Positions 44,855-57,525 of a stretch of DNA of 64,000 nucleotides are shown one piece after another. Below the pieces are notes generated by a model. That model searched no databases and was not told the DNA's origin. It was given only the letters and a program-made list of their open reading frames with translations. Position 1 is the stretch's first letter, and every line of letters starts with the position of its first letter. Source of the stretch: Mixophyes australis (taxonomy: Eukaryota; Chordata; Amphibia; Anura; Limnodynastidae); contig JAVHZZ010000006.1 of NCBI GenBank assembly GCA_036250195.1, positions 158,155,724-158,219,723 of the forward strand, given 5' to 3'. Both the position numbers and the translations under genes were made by a program.

Positions 44855-45033
44855 GGGGGGAATTCAATTCCCCCCGAAGTACCTGCGGCTAAAACTATTA
44901 CCTTTATTACCTGCAAAAAGCCACCGTTAGAACTACCGCAATAACGGTAATTACGCGCACTATTACCGTAATAACGGTAATAATGCGCAGGCCGCATTAC
45001 TTTTAACAGTAACACGGCCAATTGAATCCCCCC
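44855..45033. mobile_element. 179-bp palindromic MITE, Harbinger-like (GGGGGGAATTCAATT ends)
   Basis: The ends GGGGGGAATTCAATT and AATTGAATCCCCCC are inverted, flanked by a 3-bp duplication CTA (44852-44854, 45034-45036). The interior is rich in ATTACCGTAATAACGGTAAT. This is a different family from the copy-1-to-4 group. Confidence 0.8.
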
Positions 45034-45036
45034 CTA

Positions 45037-46710
45037 TAATATTGGACTTCTTGGAAAGAGACTTAGCTCACCTTATGTAACACCTCATGAACTACCTCTG
45101 ATAAGGGCCTGCTTTGAATTCAACATACTTTCACGCACTGTATAAGAGCAGATGGTCAGCTCACCTTAAAAAAACACCACTATGGTTGAGTGAGATTCAG
45201 GTAAATGGGAAGCTCATCTGGGAGGGACCTTGACAACTCCACCAGCAGTCTCAAGAATGTGTCTTAGAATATATGTAATCATACCGATAGAAGTGTTACG
45301 CCAATGATTCTGAGATCCTACCCTTATTTACTAGATGCTGCTATGGCAGTGACGTGCAACAAGGTATACTTCAAGGGCCACATGGTGCGGCCCCCTGACC
45401 TTCCTTTAAAAGGGCCGCACATTAACCTTAGTCTCAGAAATAAGTTAAAACAATACATTTAATTAAAGAAAGAGACACCTATCTGTAATAACATATCAGC
45501 GGGCAGTTTATATAAGTGTTACAAGCTATAACAAACAAATCTGATAATAGAGCAGGGAGGAACTCGGGGCTGCAGGTAAAGGCTCAGAGGGTCACCTGTT
45601 GCTTATAACTGGGCTATAGCATAATAATAAATCCATACAAAAATACTAGTCCTAAGTAATATTTAAAAGCTGTTAAAGTTAAAAAAATTTTTTTTAAAGG
45701 ATTGACAACCCTGATAATGAAAAAATCAGATGTACACAGCACCTGTAGTCTGTATACATTCCTGTGTACCTCCTGTACCCTTCTTTGACGCCACATTACA
45801 TAGTAAAAAGGATGCCAAGGACAGGGGGATTTCGGTTTCATTAGCCAGAGTCCAAAAAAAGAAGTTAACACTTTCACTGGTCATTGGAGTGACTGGGCAA
45901 TAGTCAAACCAGGAAAACAACATGGACGCAATGTATGCAATGGGTTAACCAAGAATAAAACTTGAGCAGTCAAGTAGGTAATTGCTTTGCTCAGCCCAAT
46001 GAATATTGATGCGTGCTGGTCCATGCTCAGGGGATGCTGTGTGTACGGGGGCTGCACGCGTTCTATATCATGCATGCCTTAACACCATCCTCACTGCTCA
46101 CTCCACAGCCGGGACCTGCCAGCTCACAGATACAGACGATTGGCCCAAAATGCTCTACTTAAAATGCCATAGCAACCCCTGTCTGGTTTCCTAGCAACCT
46201 GATTTTTTTTCTCTTAATACACTTGCCAAAGTGTGAGCCATTAATCGAGTGTCAGGGAAAGGATGCATGGTACATGTCAGCGAGGGGTGAGATGGAGGTG
46301 TGAGGGCACTTAGGAAATGTTCAAGCTACTGTACGTCTATGGTAGTGCAATTTGGGGGAATTATTTCTACGAGGTGTAGTGAGAGCATGTTATTTTAGTG
46401 GCTATATTACAAACCCAAAGAGAATAACAAAGGAGAGTTTATTCTTAAAAATCAACATGCACCACAAATAATTGAAATCAGCAATAAACTTATATGGCAG
46501 TATTAACCACATTTATATGGCAGTATTAATTACAAAAAGCAGCCAAGGAAAGGTATTTCAGAAATGTCACATATGTTACAGTAGTCCTGTTGCTCATGCA
46601 TAACCCATTGTTATATTTATGACACCAGCTTTGTCTAAAACAGTTCATTCTGCATTGAAACCATACAGGCTATATAAAATAAAACATTACTTTTCATACT
46701 ATTTTAGCCT
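45037..46710. other. Mostly unassigned DNA, no gene seen
   Basis: A hAT-like wording GCAGTGACGTGCAACAAG near 45355 followed by GGGCCACATGGTGCGG may mark a decayed element. The rest shows no coding motif. Open frames on the minus strand (45614-46075) have no recognisable family. Confidence 0.35.
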
Positions 46711-47060
46711 CTTTCTATATAGCACCAACATATTCAGCAGTGCTGTACAAAAAGACAATGACACACTTGGACCAGTGTGTCTTTAGACCAGGCCTGTCCA
46801 ACCTGTGGCCCTCCAGGTGTTGTGAAACTACAAGTCCCAGCATGCCCTTCCAGCTATCAACTGGCTGTCTACTGGCAAAGCATGTTGGGGCTTGTAGTTT
46901 CACAACACCTGGAGGGCCGCAGGTTGGACAGGCCTGCTTTAGACCATGGGAGGAAATGGAAGCACACGGGGGAATCCAGCACAAATACAGGTAGAACATA
47001 CAAACTCCACACAGACAGCATCCTAGGCTGCAGCCGAACCCAAGATCCCAATTTGCTGCC
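46711..47060 (-). mobile_element. SINE copy (minus orientation) split by a hAT MITE
   Basis: The left part reads CTATATAGCACCAACATATT with CAGCAGTGCTGTAC. The right part reads GGGAGGAAATGGAAGCACAC, CATACAAACTCCACACAGAC and CAGCCGAACCCAAGATCCC. In the minus direction the last is a B-box-like GGGTTCGGC. The insertion at 46789-46936 separates the halves. Confidence 0.7.
46789..46936. mobile_element. 148-bp hAT MITE nested in SINE
   Basis: A near-perfect palindrome: CAGGCCTGTCCAACCTGTGG .. and its complement, with GTGAAACTACAAGTCCCAGC arms. Flanked by a perfect 8-bp duplication CTTTAGAC (46781-46788, 46937-46944). The family's 8-bp duplication and CAG..CTG ends identify it as hAT. Confidence 0.96.
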
Positions 47061-48067
47061 ACCACCACAAGGACAGTGGATAGCATGTAAATGTTTAACA
47101 TGTATATCAAGTTATTTATAAGTCAACTGCTGGAATTTCTTGATATTTGCACTGAAAACCAAGTTTAAAAGAAAAGACAGAATGTAAGTTGCGCACATTT
47201 TCATGTAACTTACAAAATCTCTTTCTATTTCTCTAAACAACTACCATTGGCATTAGGGAGGATCTCCCTGCAATTAAAGCAAGAAAAATATTGTTTTTGA
47301 GTGGCAAATAGAGAGTTGGTAACTCATAGGACTTTAAAAAGAACTAGTATACCACCTCTTGGTGCTTTTTTTTGTCATAGAACTCACCGGAACTGAGTTC
47401 TGGCAACTCTTTTTCGGCACATTTTCCAAGTTTTAAAAGTAACTTTTGACCATTTGATGTTTGGTCCACGTGGACGTGAATCGCCCTGTCGAGCGTAGCA
47501 GGTCGGCGGCAAAATCATTAAAACGGTGCATGCGGGCTGCTTGTGTTTCAAGTCCGATGCATGCGTACATCGTCCGCGCTGGTTGTGATGGCACTGCTTG
47601 GCTTGTGGCGCTGCTCAGCTTGTGATTGGTCATGTGGTCGCTCGCTGAGTGCTTACTGCGGGCGGTGACCACTATGTTTCGTTACACAACTGACGTGTGT
47701 GTACAATGATTGACTACGTGATGTGAGTTCCGCGACCTTTTTTCTTGCAAAAAAGCCCAGTATATATATATATATCTATCACCACTGGCGTAATGGTGAC
47801 CCATAGGCCTAATGCAGCTCTACAAGCTTTTTTGGTGACCCCACCTACCCTGACAACCTCAGTGATCATATGACATCATTTTTGTTAAACAGTATACAGC
47901 CTGCACGCACATATTTATGACAGAGCAATGGGTTTATAAACAGTCTCTCAGCAGAGAGGGCAGATGGGGTTTCCAGATTTTTGGCTGGTGCACTATAGAG
48001 CACGACCTTCACTTTTACTGCCTTCCTGACATGACATAAAGTGAAAATTATTCAAAAACGCTGGCAG

Positions 48068-48115
<48 letters not shown>

Positions 48116-48588
48116 GTAATGTGAAGAATGTATAGGATATATTAAAATAATATTCATTCCATGTAATGGCATATTATACTGTAATTGATTTTTTATTTAT
48201 GTTTTTTTTTAAATCACTGAACAGGAACGAGCTAGGACACAAACTGTCAGATACAACCTATTTCAGAGTATGTGAATGGTCCCTTCTGAGAGTACAGGCA
48301 TCTCTTGGCTCTGCTCAGTGTCCAATCTGGTCAGTATTACTGGCACAGGGAGAATGTGAAATCCAACTGGTGTTTGGGATTGTCCCAGCAGTCAGAGAGA
48401 GGGGAGATGGTTGCCTGGAACTATCCCAGTGTGTGCAGAGGAGGGGCTGCAGACAAGAGCAAGACCCACAGCTACAAGTTCCGTTAGTTAGAATTAAGGC
48501 TTTGATTTAGCATTGTTTTTAAAGTCTGCAATTTCAGCACCATAGAAAAGAGCAGGCAGTAGGTGGAATTCATGTTTCTAGAATATGT
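47061..48588. other. Unassigned DNA with two TA microsatellites, no gene seen
   Basis: TA runs lie at about 47761-47776 and 48069-48111. Near 47370-47430 the words GGAACTGAGTTCTGG and near 47790 CACTGGCGTAATGG look like hAT-type remnants. The 114-codon plus-strand frame at 48166-48510 has no recognised motif. Confidence 0.4.
48069..48111. repeat. (TA)n microsatellite
   Basis: About 42 bp of uninterrupted TA. Confidence 0.95.
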
Positions 48589-48596
48589 ATTTAGAG

Positions 48597-48789
48597 CAGG
48601 GTTTCCCAAACCCAATCCTCAGGGCTTCCCAACAGTGCAGGTTTTCTGGATCACATGTGACATAATTAGGACAACCTGTGGATTTGTTACAATGTGTCAG
48701 TCAGTAATGATTACACCTGTGCTCCAGCAAGGAGATATGGAAAACCTGCACTGTTGGGGAGCCCTGAGGACTGGGTTTGGGAAACCCAG
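48597..48789. mobile_element. 193-bp hAT MITE
   Basis: Inverted ends CAGGGTTTCCCAAACCCAAT and its near complement CTGGGTTTGGGAAACCCAG, with inner arms CAACAGTGCAGGTTTTC / AAAACCTGCACTGTTG. Perfect 8-bp duplication ATTTAGAG (48589-48596, 48790-48797). Non-coding. Confidence 0.96.
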
Positions 48790-48797
48790 ATTTAGAG

Positions 48798-50180
48798 TAT
48801 ACATAATGAATGGACTGAAATGTAACTTGTCAATGTTCTTGCACCTCTTCTGTAACTAGGAGAGGCCCAGTAGGAACTGCAGTAAACCAGGAACATCCAG
48901 CAAGTGCAGCCTGGAGGTTTGTTGCTAGCATATCACTATGTGCAGCATAGGAAGTCATACAAATATCTGCTGAAGCAAACAGTAGGAAGGATGTCATGAA
49001 AAAGTACAGAGAAAAATTGCCTGCACCCAGCTTAAGAGTCAAATAAATTTCTCAATTTCTCTCATGTTGTATGACCCTTTTACATTTATATTCTTGGACT
49101 TTTTCAAGATACTTTTTAATACTGGATCACCTTGTTTTTTAGATGTAAAAGATGTTTAATCGTAACATTGAACATGGAGGAAAGCAATGTTACCAGTTTT
49201 AAAACGAGTGCAATCACAAGTGAGTAAAATTGTGTGACCCCCTCCCTGTATTTTAGCAGCTTCATACAGCTGAGCTACCTCCTGCTCTCATTGGCGAGAC
49301 ACTGGAAGCAGCTGGCGTGACGTGACATGTGCGCTATATGTATATTTGCTGTATCAGGAAACACATATTGCATTTAAAACACGTCTCAGAACATGAAATA
49401 CAGTGAGCTAAAAAGGGTGGGGTTGGCTTGACGTATTGCCAGCTATTGAGCCCATTAAACGGGGAATATGCTAAACTGGCACAGTGCCACCAGTAAGCGG
49501 CTTGCCACGATGTAACATTCTTATCTTCCTTCCGCCTGATTGGCATGAGGCGAATGGCATGAGCCAGCCAAAAAAGAGCCAGTTAACCCCTTCTCAGGAG
49601 GACAGCCAAACAATCAATTGAGATACCTACCCTACTATGATCACACACTGCATGCTTATGCTTGAGAAACCACTTGAATAAGGGGGTTCCAATGACGCCC
49701 CGAGGTACAACAGATATCTCCATTCAGGCACGAGGGCACGTGACATTAAATATTCTGTTGACACAGCTTATCATTGATTATATGCAACCTCTGCTAGGCA
49801 GGGAGTTTGTCCTTCAGATTTTATGAGATGACAAATACTAAGTATTGATTTTAAATATGTTTCCAAAATTAGGAAAATCAGATATACAGCACTTTGAGGT
49901 AGAGTAAAATAGGCCCGGGTATGCTGGGATTTGCAGTTCAACAGTGGAAATAACCACAGGCTTGTCCTCAAACCAAGATTTCAAATGTTTCCCTTACCAT
50001 GCTGATTTTGCTGTGTTGGTCGCCCTCCCCCCTTTAAAGTCAAACGTCATTGTCCCATCTCTAACCACAACTGATAGATAATATGTATAAATTTAATTAA
50101 GTATTAAAATCAATTATTGATATTTTGATGCTGTTAGGTATATATAAGCATATAAAAGTAATCAAATAAGGGGCGTCTTG
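48798..50180. other. Single-copy-looking DNA, no gene seen
   Basis: No coding motif or array. Composition is mixed, and the interval around 49600-49760 is slightly GC-richer. Confidence 0.4.
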
Positions 50181-51110
50181 CATCATCATCATCACAGTTT
50201 ATTTCTAAGGTGCCACCCAATCCACAGCACCATATAACCAACAAAATATAAACAGAACAATATACAAATAAGTAAGGCCTATAAAAATAATTGAATTAGT
50301 TAAAATAAATGCAAGAAGAGGCAATAGAGGAAAGCAATTACAAGACTCAAACAGAACAAAGATAACCTCACTAAGACGAAGAGGAGATACAGGCGCGGGC
50401 TGGCAAATTTCAGCCCGGGGGGCGCACAGGCAGCCGCATCACATGACACATGATGCGGCCGCGTCATTGATGATGCGGCCACATCGCGTATCATGTGATG
50501 CGGCCACCTGTGCGCTAGGGCGGTCGGCCCTAACAGTGTTTAGACTGAGTGGACCAGCCCTCCCCTGAGGAGATATGAGGGGCAGGGACGCAAATAAAGA
50601 TTATATTTGTGGAGGGAAGCAGCAGCAGTGGCGGATCCCCCCCCTTCCCCAGCAGCAGTGGGCATCCAGTGACTGCTCACTATACTCATGTTCCCGGCAG
50701 CTGACTGGCAGGCAGAGAACCCTGTCCGGCCGCTCTGATTGTGTTTTAACATAATCAGTGCGGCCGAGCAGCCAGTCAGCTGCCATGAACATGAGTATAA
50801 GGAGTTGCCGCTGGATGCCCACTGCTTCTGTAAGTTAAAAAGGGAGTGGGCACAAATCACCACTCTAAAAAAAATTCTCGGCCCACCCCTGAGCAGAAGT
50901 AGGTGAGGCGAGAGATGGGCGTTGTATTGGATCAGTCGGGTGTAGCAAATGGAGACAATAGGGGCAGAGGGAAATGAGTGGAAGGGATAGGTGGAGCGGA
51001 ATTGTCTTAGAATTGGGTGGGGTAGGCAACTGTGAAAAGGTGAGTTTTTAATGAATACTTAAAAGATTAGAGTTTGCAGGTGAGTCTGGTCAGATGATGC
51101 AGAATTTTTC
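50181..51110. repeat. Old interspersed repeat carrying a hAT-type insertion
   Basis: Starts with a (CAT)n run and TTTATTTCTAAGGTGCCACC, and resumes after 50892 with GGTAGGCAACTGTGAAAAGG and TGAGTTTTTAATGAATACTT. The shared orientation suggests one repeat unit interrupted in the middle. The class is not identified. Confidence 0.4.
50393..50892. mobile_element. Palindrome-rich hAT-type segment
   Basis: Left end CAGGCGCGGGCTGGC and right end GGCCCACCCCTG are hAT-style. Internal hairpins include CATGATGCGGCCGCGTC / TGATGCGGCCAC and a long inverted repeat between about 50662 and 50825 (GGGCATCCAG .. CTGGATGCCC, CTCATGTTC .. GAACATGAG). Flanks AGGAGATA and AGCAGAAG match at 5 of 8 positions, so the target duplication is weak. 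It may be two nested elements. Confidence 0.6.
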
Positions 51111-52280
51111 AAAGGTGGGGAGCAGCATAGTCTTCATACTCTAGGCCCAGGCCTAATCAAAAATTGAGGTCCTGAACGATATGGCTTTGGAGTCTATTAC
51201 ATCCGGCAATAAGACTGATTTTCTATCACCACAAAAATCACAATAATTTATCATTAAACGCTCACATAGGCAGCTGAGCGATACTCAGTTGGCATGGTAA
51301 TACTGGCCCAGAGGAGGGTTAAATTACCGCTTTTCTGGGTGAATCTGAGAGAATATACTGTACACAAGCAGGCCCCAGCTAGCTGCTTCATGCATGCATA
51401 GTGTATCTGAGGCTTTTTGTTCCATTTAGTAAAAAAAATATATATATTTGTCAAAAAATAGATAAAATATCTAAAAAAAAAAGTATTGACCATTGAAAAA
51501 ATGCTAAGATAGTGATAACAGAACAAGTATTTTAGTGATACATATATAAACGTAATACTTGTTAAATAGACCTGGCAAATTTTACTGCTGGCGAGGATTA
51601 CCGCTGGCAGTGACCCCTAGATGTATAGGGTGAAGTCCTATTGCGAGCAAAAAACACCCATTCCACCAGGACAGGGATTTTTGCCTTTTAATAAATAGAC
51701 CCCTTTATCACAAGTTTAGACCAGCTTGATCTGCAAAGTGTGTGGCATAGTTAATAAAAAGGTGTTAACGATTATAAACCAACTATATGATATGCTAGAC
51801 TACCCATGTGCTCAAGTATAAATTTTCTCTACTGGATATCTGAAACTATAATGTTTGTTTTCCTAGAATTTAGGTTATAAGTGCATTTAGACAAACAAAA
51901 TTGAATTAACTAATAACAGTTTAACTTGTCTTAAGACACTCGTCCCAACAATTTAAAAATTAGGACAAAATAAGCCCCTCCATATAGGTACCCAAACCCC
52001 ACCAAGATCTGGCCAACCACACCCAAATTCTCATTAAGTCACACTTCCTTTCATGTAAGCCGCACCCATTTTGTGTCAGCTAATCAGGACTATTGTCTAC
52101 AGGAATGTCTTACCAGATTGCTGACGGTTGTTTACTACAGGTACGATCATTAAAATAGGTGCAAATCTGCACTGAAACCAGAACTTACCAATCAATTAAC
52201 AATTAGCTTTTAACTTCTATGGTTTTGCTGTATATTTCAGCAATGTTAGTAACCATAGACAGAGATAAATATCACCTTCC
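51111..52280. other. Unassigned AT-rich DNA, no gene seen
   Basis: Ends of possible decayed MITEs occur (TTAATAAATAGACCCCTTTA near 51690), but no pair of termini can be matched. Confidence 0.35.
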
Positions 52281-53000
52281 ATACTTTCCAGGTCAGGTTC
52301 AGGGGGTCGTGATAACGCATCACACCATCATGGCCCCGACCCCAACATTGCGAGGCGGGTGTCAGGGCCATGATGCCACTAGAATTTGCCACAAATTGAG
52401 TCATCTAGAAACCATCCTGTCTTCATCACTAGGGAAGTGGGTAGGATCCAGGAGGGTGCACTGCTCTCATGGGAACCCAGGAGAATTCCTACAAGTTTGG
52501 AGGTCCCTGGTCATTTCGGGAGAGTAGGAGATTATGATCACCTACTTAATATGAGATAAAGTGGAGTTACAATTTAAAATTTATATTTTTGTTACTGAAT
52601 TTCTCCCCAAAACTGGAGAATGGATAGGATTTTATGGAATGAGCCAAATCCATGTCATGTAGATGTGAAAATAGGTGTGTGCTATCAGATAGTGGGGTTC
52701 TTCCGGATGTAAGAGGGTCAGACAAATTTTGTCCTGATTCTTTACTCATAAATATTGGGAAGTAGGCAAGCAGAGGGGTGCAAGTGTTTTTTGTTACAGT
52801 CATGCATGCATTGTATTTAATATAAACATATCTACTAACATTACAAAGTGAAAATCTGGAAACTGATCCATCCAGAGCACGCTAAATCCACCCAGGCCTT
52901 GGCACTTTTTATGGTAAGTCATACCCATTTTACTAATTGAGACTATTGGTGGTATGACATTACTTCTAGAACCTGATAGTAATGGAGGTGTCTGCCACAA
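52281..53000. repeat. Decayed dispersed repeat or repeats
   Basis: Blocks such as GATAACGCATCACACCATCA, GGAGAATTCCTACAAG and GGAAACTGATCCATCCAGAG recall repeats common in frogs. They are scattered and boundaries cannot be set. No coding. Confidence 0.3.
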
Positions 53001-53159
53001 ACAAATGTAAATATTAATGATACATCACTTTCTGCTGATGCATTACCTCCTATCTCATCCTCTCTTGTCCAGTATTATAGAATGTAATCAGGGGACCTCC
53101 AATGATTTTGTCAGTTTGTTAAATATTGATTTTTTATATATCCTAATCTTATAGGAGCA

Positions 53160-53410
53160 AATAAACATATTGGGGCTTATGCAAAGTGGGTACTACAGCA
53201 ATCTGCGTAGCATATCTTGAATGAAATCCCTTTGCACATGCCCAGAAAGTGGGTGCATACAAATGTACCCATGCAGATGTGTGTGATTCTGACACTTGCG
53301 CCAGTCTGAGCCTGGAGAGGCGGGACGGGGTCATTATAACGTAGGCGGAGTACAGTAAGGGTGTGTTTGCGCAATTGCGAACGGATGCAGACTAGGAAAA
53401 AGATAAATGT
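53160..53410. repeat. Possible decayed MITE
   Basis: Begins TTGGGGCTTATGCAAAGTGG and includes TTGCACATGCCCAGAAAGTG, TTGCGCCAGTCTG and GTTTGCGCAATTGCGAACGG. The wording resembles dispersed non-coding elements, but the inverted ends are not clear. Confidence 0.35.
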
Positions 53411-56400
53411 CTTAGAGAGCCATATTATTTGCAGGTGTGCATAGTGGATAATGATAGTCTACGGCACTAGCTAACCCTTTGTGATTGGCTGTTTGTGATT
53501 GCACAGCTGAAGCGGATTGGTGCTTTCTTCTTCTCTCTGAAAATGTTTGGCTTTTATGGTGTGTGTTTAGACAAAACTTTTTTTTTGTATACGAGACAGA
53601 TAGTTGTTTCTGCTGTGCTAGAGAGGTTTTCTAAGTGTTATTGATGCCGAATTGCAAATGTGTTGGTTGCACATAAAACAAATGGATAATAACATGTACA
53701 CAATTGGGATGTAATTGACTGTTTGACGCGTGCCTTGTGTAAAAAAATTAAAACCCTACAATATGCTACTAGTGCCAACCACCACAGAAACATGCGTATG
53801 GCTCAAAATATAGGAGAAAATACACTATTTATACGCACAGCATTATTGAGCTACAATTACACCCAATTTCAGACATTTTTAAAAATTCTTAATTTAGAAA
53901 AGCAAATATAAATTCATGTAATAAAAAATAGACGTTTGGTTATTCTTTAAATATGTTTGAATTTAACAAACTGGCAATATTCATAACAAAATGGAAACTA
54001 TATGAATTAGTTTGTTCATCTCTACTCATAGATCCTCCTCAGGAGAGTGTTCCCTTATTTTTTTCTCTTTACTCTTTAAAAGATACAGCATATTTTTTGG
54101 AGTATTTTAGAAACTAAGATTAGCCTCCAAATTGGATTAATATTAACTTCAAGCAACTAGCAGAAAGGTGTTCCACACCTGGGATGTCGTGGTTCGGATA
54201 GGGACATGTTTTCATTATTGAAGCCTGAAGGTACACGACCCCTACTCATTCACTGGCCACATTTCCTTTACACAGAACATTCTCTAACATTGCTGGAGCG
54301 CTTACAGAGTAGAACATAGGCTCTCGCGTAGAGCAAGCACCTGTGCGCCACCATTTCTGTGTCTCACAACTGTTGTGAAGGAAGATAAAGGATGGGAACA
54401 TTTTCATATACGACGTGCAGAAAAGGACCTGCCTCTAAGCCATGGTAGCCCCTTAACAAAGGCCCACCATGCTAAATTCTAATTCTGGCCCTGGGCTTGG
54501 GAGAATGTGATCACCACTGGTCCCTGCAGTCCCATGATTTTGCAGGACTTGGTATAACATGATTTTTTTTTAATAAAGAAAGGTATACATGTTACCTTAG
54601 TATCTCTCGGAGAGACCTTTCATCGGGTATGGTCATGTAAAATTCATCATTTAAAATTCTATAATTACATTTAAAGATGTCAAAATGAAAATCAGATAAC
54701 ATCACTAATTATTTACTATTATTATTACTATTGTTATTAGTATTATTAGAATGATCTTGTTTTGCAATTAGGTAAAGACTCAGGACCTGGTGTAATATCT
54801 TGCTTTACTGACTGATGATCAGGTAGGGCCAATGATATAAAACAATCTGGTACTTGGATTTGTCTATTACACATTTTTTCCCATAAAATAATTTGATAGC
54901 AGAGATGGTAGAAGGTGATTAGACTGTTTAGCATGGATCAGCAAAAAAAAAAAGAAATCTGTCTAATGTTAATGGTTAGAGGAGCAGTTTGGTACTGTTA
55001 GGAGAACACTGTCTCAGAAGTTGGAGGGTTAATGGATTGTGGCTTGGTCCACAGATGCTGGCTCTGTCAGTGCCTCATTAACACCTGCCAGCAGCCCCAC
55101 AAACACACAAAGGGGTCTGGATCAGCAAAGAGATACACAAACAAAAGAGGGTCAAATTAAACCCCAACTAATCAGAGGCCAACCCCCCTCGCAGCCACTA
55201 ATCCCCTGTGTCTAACACGAAGCGTGCCGGCCGACACACGCCCTCACATCTCTAGAGGTTACACACGGGGCACAGAATTAAAAGCGCTCACCCAAGACAC
55301 TCTATGTGACTGATTTACTAATGTTACCTCTGTGATGTTTCCCTGTGAACGTTTCAACCACTCCTTTGATGGAAAATTACACAAATGAACTTAAACTTTC
55401 CAAACTATCTTCACAAAATTAATTACTTAAACCAGGAACTCTGCTAACCCCAAATTTTAAATTAGAAAGATTACAGCCAAAAAAATATTTTTGTGCTTTA
55501 CGCTCTACAAGTCTGCCTGTATTCCTGTGTTGATTTAAAGCAGGTCATGCTAAATTAAATGATCTCTGTAGGTCATGAATTTTTTTCCCCTCATCACCCT
55601 ATGAGATCCAGAGTGAAATGACATTTGTTCATTTACTAGTTTCTGATCTTGTTGGGACTACTGCAGATTGTTACTGTTTTGTTCCCAACATTGTATAACA
55701 ATTTTATATACGCACTACATATTAACTTGCGCATTTATAATATTCCTCATCTTCATCAGCTCCTTTCTTCCAGAACTCTTCCTTTACATTTTGTACTAAT
55801 ACTTTGCAGATTATTTGACTATGTTCCAAATAGTGCACGAGATATATATGTTGGCAAGGGTATAACTTTCCTTAGTCGGGCTCCATTGCAAAATTCTAAA
55901 GGAGGGGGAACGATGAACTCGGTCCATCCTCCAGAGCCCTCTACTCTTCTGAGCATGCTAGGTGCCAGTGCATGGCCAATGCTGTCCCTTTGGACCTCAG
56001 GAGCAGATGGATCAGCATTGCTATGTCTCTCTCTCATCCAGGCACCTTTGCCACCATAGGTAATACAACCCATAGATAACATATTATGCTGCTCTGTCAG
56101 CACTTACACCTGATATGCACTAATCTTGTTTTATTTATTTTCTACTAGAACTTCAAATTTGTTAGTTTTGTTTTTTACTGGTTTACCGAGCACTATAGTG
56201 AAACGGAAATCTCAAGGTCCTGGGGTTGCCATCTCATCTACTTAATAAAGGACTTATATGAATTGTAGAAGTGGGCACCAAGGGGGTGGCAGGTACACAG
56301 TCTGTCTGTTTGTGCAGTAACCATGAGAACCAGATGGATGAGCTGGCCTGGTGTTGGAGAAGAGAGCAGGACCAGGGAAGGGTCATAAAAGCCAGGTAGT

Positions 56401-57249
56401 TGGCTTTATGCTGCAATCCACATGTGATTCAAATGATGCTCAGTGAAATCATAAGGTAGACAAGCAGTGATGTGACTAGATGATGTTGCAGAGGATGGGC
56501 TGATTCGGCCCACGTGGATGCCAAACCCACAGCAGTCTGGTCAACCATCAAGTTTCACAACATCAGGCAAGTGAATCTTTAGTTTACATTTCTTTGTGAA
56601 GGAATGGAGGCTGTGGGATATCATCCTTTAGTACCATCCCTAATGTCTAAACACCAAACACTGTGTGGGAAGTTCTATATATCCCTTCCTCCACCTTTCC
56701 GCAGACGCAGATAACAACTCCCCACAACAGATTTGAAGACAAATTAATGCCGATATTTTATTTTATTTCTTACAGTATTTTTAAGTTAAGGTACCAGAGA
56801 CTTGTATCCCAGCTTCGAAGGGGGATGGGGGTATGAACAAGTAGGGGTTCCTCAGTAAGTTCTGTTGCTTTTTTAGGGTTCCATTTACTACAATCAATTG
56901 ATCAGCACTGGTTTAATGGATCAGATCTAGTTCAGCATCCACCACCCGTGCTTTCTCCACCTATGGCCAAATTATTATGAGCATATTAACCAGTATAATG
57001 TTTATGTCCAAGGAAATATTTTAGGTAAAACATATCATTTTGACCTGGTGGGGTTTCCCACCTTTGCCTATCTGGCCTTGCTCTCTGCATTGCACTATAC
57101 TGTATATTCTACAATCCATGTCTACTTACAGACATGGTGACTGGTAAACTCTTCCTCCCATAGGCAGTGTGGTGAATAGACGAGTCACCATTAGGTCTTT
57201 CCTTTGTGATATTATCTACAGACTGGCTGGTAAATGTATTATTGTTAAA
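53411..57249. other. Single-copy-looking DNA, no gene seen
   Basis: No exon, RNA gene or repeat array can be supported across this stretch. The interval about 55010-55290 is GC-richer and compositionally unlike its AT-rich surroundings, so it is a weak candidate for conserved non-coding DNA. Open frames at 55649-56059 (plus) and 55819-56103 (minus) overlap each other and lack motifs. Confidence 0.4.
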
Positions 57250-57525
57250 TTATACTTAATTTATATATGGCATCTAAACCAGATTCTACTCATGCACATC
57301 AGTCGCTGCCCCAGTGGAGCTAACAATCTAATTTCCGTAAAACAGGCCAACAAACACACATCATGACCAACTTAGCAAGAAGCCAATTAATCTAAGCAAG
57401 AGTCCTGGAGAAAACCCACATTAACAGGGGAAAAACAGATAACAAAAGTAGTTGGGAGTGAACCCAGGGCACCAGCACGCGCATGACATCAATGCTAAAC
57501 ACTATACCGACATACTGCCCATTAT
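57250..57525 (-). mobile_element. SINE copy (minus orientation), diverged
   Basis: Reads TTATATATGGCATCTAAACC, CATCAGTCGCTGCCCCAGTG-GAGC, GAAGCCAATTAATCTAAGC, GGAGAAAACCCACATTAACA and GAGTGAACCCAGGGCACC, matching the order of blocks in the copies at 41823 and 46711. The GGGTTCACTCCC complement resembles a pol III B box. Confidence 0.7.

Noticed and set aside
47340..47760. Complete hAT element starting near the GGAACTGAGTTC words
   Set aside because: Only hAT-style wording was seen. No matching inverted ends or 8-bp duplication could be found.
48166..48510. 114-codon frame as a possible exon
   Set aside because: No family motif, no conserved splice-bounded structure that can be judged, and it starts in AT-rich low-complexity DNA.
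55649..56103. Overlapping 136- and 94-codon frames on opposite strands
   Set aside because: Neither has a recognisable domain, and overlapping openness suggests composition rather than coding.
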